From Lederbergia sp. NSJ-179 (GTDB lineage Bacteria; Bacillota; Bacilli; Bacillales; Bacillaceae_C), in assembly GCF_022867885.1 (NCBI RefSeq), contig NZ_JALIFP010000017.1, positions 1-64,000 of the forward strand: 64,000 nt of DNA. The letters are read 5' to 3'. Each line of letters begins with the position of its first letter. Position 1 is the stretch's first letter. The notes under the pieces are model-generated. The model searched no databases, was not told the origin of the DNA, and was given only the letters and a program-made list of their open reading frames with translations. The position numbers and the translations under genes were made by a program. Shown here in pieces: positions 57,454 through 64,000 of this stretch.

Positions 57454-57476
57454 ATTTAAACTTAGGCACACATTTT
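57454..57476. repeat. Right arm of the inverted repeat, with T run
   Basis: ...CTTAGGCACACAT (57454-57473), followed by TTTTTA. It lies 26 bases after the precursor stop. It pairs with 57153-57172, placing the whole precursor gene in the loop. Confidence 0.8.
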
Positions 57477-57511
57477 TACTTATTAATTCTAGATTTGAAT
57501 AAAAAAGGACA

Positions 57512-57937
57512 ATGGGGCTAATTAATGTGATATTAATATTGACTTCAGTTTTATTGCAAATAGTGCTGTTCATGTATTTATACAGGAAAATCGGAATGTT
57601 TATGGATCTTGATAATGGTGTAACGTCAGTAAAAACAATAAGGGGCAAAGGATTAAATACTTTTACTGGCGTTATACTTTTGGTTGATTTGACATTAAGT
57701 CCTGAGCGTTATTCTGAATGTAAAAATATCTTAAGCTATTTATCTAATGCAAATTGTAAGTATTATACAATAGACTATTCAGATGCCCTTGCCAAAGATC
57801 GTAACTTTTTATTTGAATTAAATGTAAATAGACTTCCTTGCTTGATTGTAATGCAAGCGGGATTAACAGTATCTCAATTTTCCTTACCTATTTCTAACAT
57901 CCAAAAAGTATTACATGAGGCAGGAATAAATTCGTAG
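57512..57937 (+). CDS. Membrane-anchored thioredoxin-fold protein without CXXC
   Basis: 141 residues: one N-terminal helix (about 5-27) and an outside or inside domain with thioredoxin-like strands (FTGVILLVDLTLSP, KYYTIDYSDA) and a cis-Pro-like turn NVNRLPCLIVMQAG. The active-site CXXC is absent (SPERYSEC at that place). It resembles MauD-like proteins and is a pair to the CXXC-bearing protein at 58864. AAGGA precedes the ATG. Confidence 0.6.
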   Translation: MGLINVILILTSVLLQIVLFMYLYRKIGMFMDLDNGVTSVKTIRGKGLNTFTGVILLVDLTLSPERYSECKNILSYLSNANCKYYTIDYSDALAKDRNFLFELNVNRLPCLIVMQAGLTVSQFSLPISNIQKVLHEAGINS

Positions 57938-57939
57938 GA

Positions 57940-58356
57940 ATGATTAATGTGTTTATTATTATTTTAATACTATGCATGTATATATGTTTGATTTTTTTGA
58001 AAAGTAGTCTAGTAAAGCTTAAAAATCCATATGGTTTTATGGTAGTAATTGAACAGTATAATATTTTCCCGAAATTTATGTTGAGAACCATTACTCCGAT
58101 CATAATTGTCTTTGAATTATGTATTGGGCTATGGATAGTGGTGCCTTTTCTTCGTCCATTTGGAGCCATAATTGGTATCATAATGCAAACATTATTCTTA
58201 ATACTGCTTATAAAGAATTTTGGAAGAACCTTAGAACGAGGGTGTGGTTGCTTTGAAATAAATACTCCGAAAAAAATAACTATGAAGCATATATTATTTA
58301 ATACAAAACTAGTGGTTATATTGCTCACTATACTAATTTATGAATGGGGCAAGTAG
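57940..58356 (+). CDS. MauE/DoxX-like membrane protein 1
   Basis: 138 residues, four hydrophobic helices. A C-x-C pair (C102, C104 in ERGCGCFEI) faces one side of the membrane, the hallmark of MauE, which works with MauD in disulfide formation of methylamine dehydrogenase. It starts two bases after the stop of the thioredoxin-fold gene. Confidence 0.7.
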   Translation: MINVFIIILILCMYICLIFLKSSLVKLKNPYGFMVVIEQYNIFPKFMLRTITPIIIVFELCIGLWIVVPFLRPFGAIIGIIMQTLFLILLIKNFGRTLERGCGCFEINTPKKITMKHILFNTKLVVILLTILIYEWGK

Positions 58357-58357
58357 T

Positions 58358-58867
58358 ATGGAATATTTAAACCTGATTATGACTTACGTAGTAGGATTAA
58401 ATCTAATAATCGCAGGGATAGGGAAATTAAATGATATCAGTGGATTTGCGAGAGTCGTTTCCACAATAATTCCCTCACCTAAGAAACTATCGTATACAAT
58501 TGGCATCTGTCTTCCATTTATTGAAATTTTACTAGGTTTGCTCCTAATTATATTTGAAACAAATTGGATTGTATGGGCATCACTTCTACTTTTTATTTGC
58601 TTCTTATTAGTAAATATCTTGTCAGTATTCACTGACCTTGAAATTACATGCAATTGTTATGGTTCAATTTTACCTGGTAAAATTGGTAAGGATGGTATTT
58701 TTAATAGTCTCATCTTAGTACTTTTTATAGTAGTTATCATTCTTACTCCGAAAATCAATATTCCATTTACTGATTTCAATTATATTTCCCTATTATTACT
58801 CAGTTTATCTATTATAAGCCTGTTCTTTGCTAGCATATTAACTAAATTATATAAACCTAGAGGGTGA
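58358..58867 (+). CDS. MauE/DoxX-like membrane protein 2
   Basis: 169 residues, four to five helices. C-x-C pair C98, C100 (ITCNCYGSILPGKIG) in the MauE position. ATG 58358 begins one base after the stop of the first MauE-like gene, GGGG upstream; the frame from 58340 overlaps and is unlikely. It is a diverged relative of the protein before it. Confidence 0.72.
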   Translation: MEYLNLIMTYVVGLNLIIAGIGKLNDISGFARVVSTIIPSPKKLSYTIGICLPFIEILLGLLLIIFETNWIVWASLLLFICFLLVNILSVFTDLEITCNCYGSILPGKIGKDGIFNSLILVLFIVVIILTPKINIPFTDFNYISLLLLSLSIISLFFASILTKLYKPRG

Positions 58868-59388
58868 TTCACTTGTTGCTGGAAGTTGTGGTGTTGGTGA
58901 TTTTAATTGTTGTTATTATACAATCAATTCTTTTATATTCCTTAGGTATGCATAGGGGTACAGTAAATGAGGGAGTAACAGCTGGGACCGTTGTACCTTC
59001 AGTGAAACTAGAGACAATGGATAACAAATCAGTTCGTCTTCCGCATATTATTCAGGACAATCATTATAATATTATATGTGTTGTAAGTCCTAATTGTAAA
59101 CATTGTAAAAAAATAATACCACTTCTTGAAGAACAAGCACAAAATTATTCAGTATCAATAGGCCTTCTCTTTTTTGGAAATCAACAACAAGAGGTACATC
59201 ACTACATTAATTCCAATAATATAAAACTAGATGCCTATTTAGTATCTATGCACGAAGTGAGAAGAAGATTGAATATATCTACCTACCCATTTATTTTAGT
59301 TATTAATCGGCAAGGTGTTATTATGAATAATGGGAAATTACATCCAAGGGATATAGCTACTTGGTTTAGTCAAGCTAAAAGTGCGTAA
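58864..59388 (+). CDS. MauD-like thioredoxin with CKHC active site
   Basis: 174 residues: N-terminal anchor helix (about 5-27), then a thioredoxin/AhpC-TSA fold with C78-K-H-C81 (VSPNCKHCKK) and cis-Pro in STYPFILVINRQG. Probably acts outside the membrane, passing oxidising or reducing equivalents to cysteines. GTG start overlaps the stop of the MauE-like gene, so the two are coupled, as mauE and mauD are. Confidence 0.8.
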   Translation: MIHLLLEVVVLVILIVVIIQSILLYSLGMHRGTVNEGVTAGTVVPSVKLETMDNKSVRLPHIIQDNHYNIICVVSPNCKHCKKIIPLLEEQAQNYSVSIGLLFFGNQQQEVHHYINSNNIKLDAYLVSMHEVRRRLNISTYPFILVINRQGVIMNNGKLHPRDIATWFSQAKSA

Positions 59389-59427
59389 ATTTTTCTCTTT
59401 TTTATTTAATATACTGGAAGTGTATAT

Positions 59428-61251
59428 ATGAAAACAAACATTGAAAAGGTGTGGGAGCATTCTAAAGAATCCACGCTCATGATATGGAAAGATCATCCTT
59501 ATTTAGTTATGTCATGGTTGTTGATCGCACTAGTCACATCGGTATTTCCTGCCATACATATATGGTTACAAAAGACTATAATTGATAGTATAACGATATT
59601 GGGTGGCGATAAAAGATTACTTATTAGTGTAGTATTATTATTGGCTTTAACTCACATATTAAAAATAGGTGAAACGATTGGAATGGTTTTTAGTAATTAT
59701 GTGAATTCAGTTGTAAATACTGACCTAACATTTAGAACAAAGCGCTTAGTAGGAGAAAAATGTATTAATTTATCTTTGGACTACTTTGATAATTCAATAC
59801 TCTATGATCGTATAAAAATGGCCGTGCAGTCACTAACCTATAATGTTGCTAATCTATTACAAGACATTATCGATCTAATAAAAAATATAATTTCCATCAC
59901 TTCTGTCATAATAATTCTAGTATATGCACATTGGACTCTACCTATTATTTTAATTACAGCTGGTTTTCCCGGTATAATTCTATTGATTTTTTTAAAAAAT
60001 AGGAGATATAAGGAAACAGTGGAAAACACATCACTTGCTCGAAAAATGGAATATACATTTCGTCTTTTAAGTAGGAAAGATGCGGCTAAGGAAATCCGTA
60101 TTTTCCAGTTAGGGACTTTTCTACTGGAACGCTGGGAGAAAATACATTATAAATTGCGAAAAGTCAATCTAAGTCATACTGTATACGAGGGTAAGGTCAG
60201 TGTGAGTTCTCATATTATATTATCCTTGGCAACTTTGGTAATTGCGGTCATTTTGGTTTGGCAAGTCGATTCTGGGGTGCTGACAGTAGGAGATTATGTT
60301 GCTTTATCTGGGGCTGCTCTAACAATTCAAACACAGTTTGGTACAATAGCACAATCTGTTGCAGGCATTTTTGAAAAGACACTGTATATAAATAATGTAA
60401 AGAGTTTTTTATCAGAGGATATCCCACACTCTCTTAATGTAAATTCAAGCGCAAAAATCAACTTTTCAAAAATTCATATTAAAAATATATCTTTTAGTTA
60501 TGAGAATCAAGAAAAAAAGGTGCTAGATAATGTATCATTCGAAATAAACCGGGGAGATAGCATTGCCATTGTTGGTGAAAATGGCTCTGGAAAAACAACA
60601 TTAGTAAATTGTTTGTTAGCGCTATACAAAGTAAAAACAGGAAGTATTTTATTTGATGACACTGACATTAATACTATAGATGAGTCATACCTTAGAAAAC
60701 AACTAACTGCCGTGTTTCAAGATTATATGCAATATCAATATCCACTAAGAGATAATGTAGCGATGGGAAACATTTCTGATATTGATAATGATAATAAGAT
60801 CATGAAATGTTTGGAAATGGCTGGTCTTGATCAATTTGTAACAACTATGAAGGATGGATTAGACTCTCCGTTAGGCTCAGAGTTTAATAGAGGTCAGGAG
60901 CTATCTGGAGGGCAATGGCAACGGATTGCAATTGCGCGTGCTTTAATGCGCGAAGCAGAGATTGTTATTTTAGATGAGCCGACTGCTTCACTAGATCCAC
61001 AATCAGAACTTGATATTTTTAATCGTTTTCATGAACTATCTAAAGGGAAAACGACAGTGACCATTTCACACTGCCTAGGTCCTGCACAGCTTGCTGATCA
61101 AATATTAGTGTTAAGTAAGGGGAGATTGATTGAACAAGGAACGCATCAGCAATTAATGGATATCAAGGGAAAATATTATAAGATGTTCACTTCACAGGCT
61201 CATTGGTATCAGAATTCCTTTGCGGAAGGGGATGTAGAATATAGTGGTTAG
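59428..61251 (+). CDS. Lasso peptide ABC exporter (D)
   Basis: 607 residues, a half-size exporter: six helices (1-320) and an ATPase with Walker A GENGSGKTT (383-391), signature LSGGQWQR (492-499) and Walker B VILDEPTASLD. No C39 peptidase domain, as usual when B2 removes the leader. It should secrete the mature peptide and give immunity. Its stop overlaps the start of the FtsX gene. Confidence 0.9.
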   Translation: MKTNIEKVWEHSKESTLMIWKDHPYLVMSWLLIALVTSVFPAIHIWLQKTIIDSITILGGDKRLLISVVLLLALTHILKIGETIGMVFSNYVNSVVNTDLTFRTKRLVGEKCINLSLDYFDNSILYDRIKMAVQSLTYNVANLLQDIIDLIKNIISITSVIIILVYAHWTLPIILITAGFPGIILLIFLKNRRYKETVENTSLARKMEYTFRLLSRKDAAKEIRIFQLGTFLLERWEKIHYKLRKVNLSHTVYEGKVSVSSHIILSLATLVIAVILVWQVDSGVLTVGDYVALSGAALTIQTQFGTIAQSVAGIFEKTLYINNVKSFLSEDIPHSLNVNSSAKINFSKIHIKNISFSYENQEKKVLDNVSFEINRGDSIAIVGENGSGKTTLVNCLLALYKVKTGSILFDDTDINTIDESYLRKQLTAVFQDYMQYQYPLRDNVAMGNISDIDNDNKIMKCLEMAGLDQFVTTMKDGLDSPLGSEFNRGQELSGGQWQRIAIARALMREAEIVILDEPTASLDPQSELDIFNRFHELSKGKTTVTISHCLGPAQLADQILVLSKGRLIEQGTHQQLMDIKGKYYKMFTSQAHWYQNSFAEGDVEYSG

Positions 61252-63816
61252 TAAACTATGGCAATTATCCCTCAAAATGTTGCTAGTCAAAAAAGGAAGA
61301 ACATTTTTCTCGATTTTGGCAATTGTTTTAAGTGTTGGGTTATTATGTTCCATATTCCAGTTACATATGATGTTTAATCGAGATTTGCAAGAACGATTCG
61401 AAAATAAATATGGTTCTGCAGATATTAGGATTAGTTCACCTCCTCCTGCAGTTGGAGATGAATGGAGTGGTTTAGATACTTCCATACTGAAGGAGATCAA
61501 TCGCTTTGAGCAAATTCATTCAGTCGGTCTAGCATTAGAAGGGAAAATGGCGAGCAGTATTCTATATCAAAATCAAAGCGCTATAATAGAGGATACAGAG
61601 TTTCATTATGTTGGTGTTGACAATGCAAAGCTCACAAAGGAGTATTACAAATTTGAACAAGACCTGTCAGACTATGAAGTGGCCATATCCCAAAGCTTGG
61701 CTGATCATTGGAATGTAAAGGTATCTGATTCCATCACAATCGACTTACTTAGCGGGGGAAATGTCACTTGGAAAGTGGCTGAGGTCGTACAGCCAACGAA
61801 CAGAACTGAGAAAGCTATAGATGATGATTGGATATTCTTTCATTTACCATCATTACAAGAAGTATTGGGACTATCAGAAACGGTCAATCCTGTGTTGATT
61901 GAGTTGGAAACTGGAGCTAATGTGGCCATGAGAGGTAGTGAGTTGAAAGGTCAGTTGCCAGCCGAAGTTCGTGTAGATGCCCTCCAAGGATGGGAGGAAG
62001 AAGGAGATCAATACCTTTTTTGGGGGGGTTTGGCTATATCATAAGCGTCATTGCCTTTATCGCCAGTATGATATTGGTTTACGGTATGATGCAAACCACA
62101 TACCGAGAACGTTTAAAAGAGCTGGCCGTTATTCGTGCAGTTGGTGGGAGTCCTGAGCAACTGATGAAAATGGTCATTTACGAGTGGGCGATTATCGGAG
62201 CGATTGGTTCATTAGTCGGTTTTGTCTTCGCTTGGTTGTTGAGTGGCCAAGGAGTGGTATGGGCTTCTAGGTTATTAGATTTAGAGCTTATCGTTGAAGA
62301 GCGATCAAGAAGTGGTGGCATAGGAATGGGAATCATTGCTTTTGGAGCTTGGATGGTTGTACTACTAGCTTCCCTTGGAATTGTCAGGAAGGTTCGTTAT
62401 ACAGAGCCTGTACAAAGTTTTCGCGAATCGTTGGATAGGGAGGTTGCACATAGTGGTAAAAGTATATGGTGGATCATTTCTGCAGTGATCGGATTATTAT
62501 TTTGGATGGCCAGCTTCTTTCTTTCGGATACTCGAATTACAGAGATGGATATTAAAGTGTTGTTCAGTATGATAGGTGGACTATTATTGATCATCGCCCT
62601 ATTAAGTAGAGCAGTTTGGCTAAGTGTTACCTTATTGCGATGGGTCACTTTGTTACCGGAAAGAGTGACGAGTCGTTTATTTCGATTATCAGCGCAAAGG
62701 TTGATGGTAGAAAGAGCGCAACTGTTTCCGGTGATCTTAATGGCGCTTGTGATAATGGTATATATTCCTGTCACCACGTTGTTTCAATCGATGAATCGTC
62801 CTGAGGCTGCCTCTCATGCCGAACGTTTACAAGCGGACTTTTTAATCAGTGCAGAACAAGAAAATTCATTCTCCCCTGGGATGCCGTGGTATTTAAAGCA
62901 TGAAACGGAAGAAGTAGAAGGGGTGGAGAAGGTTCTACCATTACCGAGTTCTCGTGCTGCTAGGTTAAATGATCACGATACCCAAGCTACTTCTACAGGT
63001 GAGGATCATTTGATATCTTACGGTGTAACAGATTTGCAGGCATTGGCAGAATGGGATTTAGTTTCATTGCCAGATGACCTAGTAGAGAATGCAGGCGTTC
63101 TGCCACAAGATATGGCCAATGAACTAGGAATCCAAATTGGCGATTCTCTACCATTGATAGTCGATGATCAATCCACTTCCGTTACAATAGTTGAAATTAT
63201 TGACGAGATGGATCTATTCCAACTGAACAAATTATTAATCACTGAAAGCCATCCTGATATTCAGCTTGGTAACTTAAACCAAATTTTAGTGGAGATGAAA
63301 GATGGTTATGACGAACAAATGAGGCAACAGCTTCAGCTTTTGCAACGAGAATATCCGGAGATGGTCTGGATCCAGACGACAGACTCGCTTCGGACGTTTG
63401 ATACTACACGCCAACAGTCCCAAGCTATGCTACAGGGAATTACAGTCATCATAATAGTTGCTGGTATTGGTGGTGTATTAAACGCACTTAATGCGGGAAT
63501 CCATGCAAGGAGACGTGAATATGCCGTTTTGCGTTCCATTTATTTAACCCCTATGCAAATGATGAAGCTGATTGCATGGCAAGGGGGTATCTTGGCTGTT
63601 CTATCTTTATTCATCGGTACAATAACGGCAACTATTCTACTCTTTTCAATATACAATAGTTCAAGTGGATTTCATGGTATCTTTGACCATATCCCTCTTG
63701 GAAACGTGGGTGTGTTATATCTCATACTGATTGGATTGTCCGTGCTATCAACAATACCTACGGCAGGAAAAATAACGCGAATGCATATTATGGATGTATT
63801 TAAAACAGCTGATTAG
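61244..63816 (+). pseudogene. FtsX/MacB-type permease split by a frameshift
   Basis: The first frame (GTG 61244 to 62044) carries the N-terminal helix (ILAIVLSVGLLCSIFQ) and extracytoplasmic domain; the second (to 63816) has the remaining FtsX helices (ISVIAFIASMILVYGMMQTT, RERLKELAVIRAVGG) and a second FtsX half. Joined, they would make one protein of about 857 residues. The break is at G7 (62022-62028): with eight Gs the reading is continuous (WGGFGYIIS). It may be a true mutation, a phase-variable tract or a sequencing error. It overlaps the lasso exporter gene by 8 bases. Confidence 0.8.
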
Positions 63817-63880
63817 CACGTTTTGTGCCATTACAGTATGGGGTTGCACTATGAAGTTATGAGGCAGGGAGGTTTTTAGA

Positions 63881-64000
63881 TTGACAGAAGCATTCTTAGA
63901 AATTAGTAATCTTTCCAAAACGTTTGAGCTAGGGGGGAATCGTGTTGTGGCGTTGCATTCCGTCGATTTCCAAGTTGAAAAAGGGGAGTTTGTCGCCATC
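63881..64000 (+). CDS. ABC transporter ATPase, partial (runs off the window)
   Basis: First 40 codons only: TTG start with GGGAGG seven bases upstream, then FLEISNLSKTFELGGNRVVA and VDFQVEKGEFVAI, the standard LolD/MacB-type N-terminus just before Walker A. It is 64 bases after the FtsX permease and is its likely ATPase. Confidence 0.85.
   Translation, partial: MTEAFLEISNLSKTFELGGNRVVALHSVDFQVEKGEFVAI

Overview
The window looks like chromosome from a low-GC, Gram-positive, spore-former-type bacterium of the Bacillaceae. The evidence is AT-rich DNA, strong GGAGG-type ribosome sites with frequent TTG/GTG starts, Bce-type transporters with two-component partners, a HelD-type helicase, a DUF3231 spore-coat-like protein, and dispersed intergenic repeats of the kind common in Bacillus relatives. 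No rRNA, tRNA, CRISPR array or origin was seen.

0-25 kb is accessory DNA made of small regulator-plus-effector modules: TetR / double NTF2 protein / Tet-type MFS pump; a bicupin oxalate decarboxylase with an altered lid; isochorismatase-fold hydrolase + MFS pump under a divergent TetR; PadR / FAD monooxygenase / SRPBCC; MarR / membrane-anchored multicopper oxidase; MFS pump / TetR / nitroreductase. Several have clear palindromic operators. Wreckage lies between them: transposase pieces, a thioredoxin-reductase tail, a TetR head, a broken beta-glucoside PTS gene and a DeoR tail abutting a GC-richer insert.

25-54 kb carries a HAD phosphatase, a small coupled nucleotidyltransferase pair, MazG, LOG, DedA, a complete branched-chain amino acid ABC operon (livJ-H-M-G-F), a BceAB-YxeA exporter divergent from its two-component system, HelD, a coupled SDR / QueA-like / VOC operon, an aldo-keto reductase, an ABC-2 exporter with a histidine kinase whose response regulator has been destroyed by an internal deletion, and a COG3044-type ATPase.

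54.6-64 kb holds the most notable system: a lasso peptide gene cluster. A divergent ECF sigma gene precedes RRE (B1), leader peptidase (B2), lasso cyclase (C), precursor (A), two thioredoxin-fold proteins, two MauE/DoxX-like membrane proteins, an export ABC protein, and an FtsX permease (broken at a G7 run) followed by its ATPase, which runs off the window. The precursor has a canonical leader (Tyr -17, Pro -14, Leu -12) but a predicted 57-residue core with an 8-residue GACGWGTE ring segment and six cysteines. With the dedicated redox genes, this suggests a large lasso peptide cross-braced by disulfides. A 20-bp inverted repeat brackets the precursor gene. Export and self-protection are probably shared between the lasso ABC protein and the FtsX transporter. 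All functional assignments are by motif reading; no database search was run.
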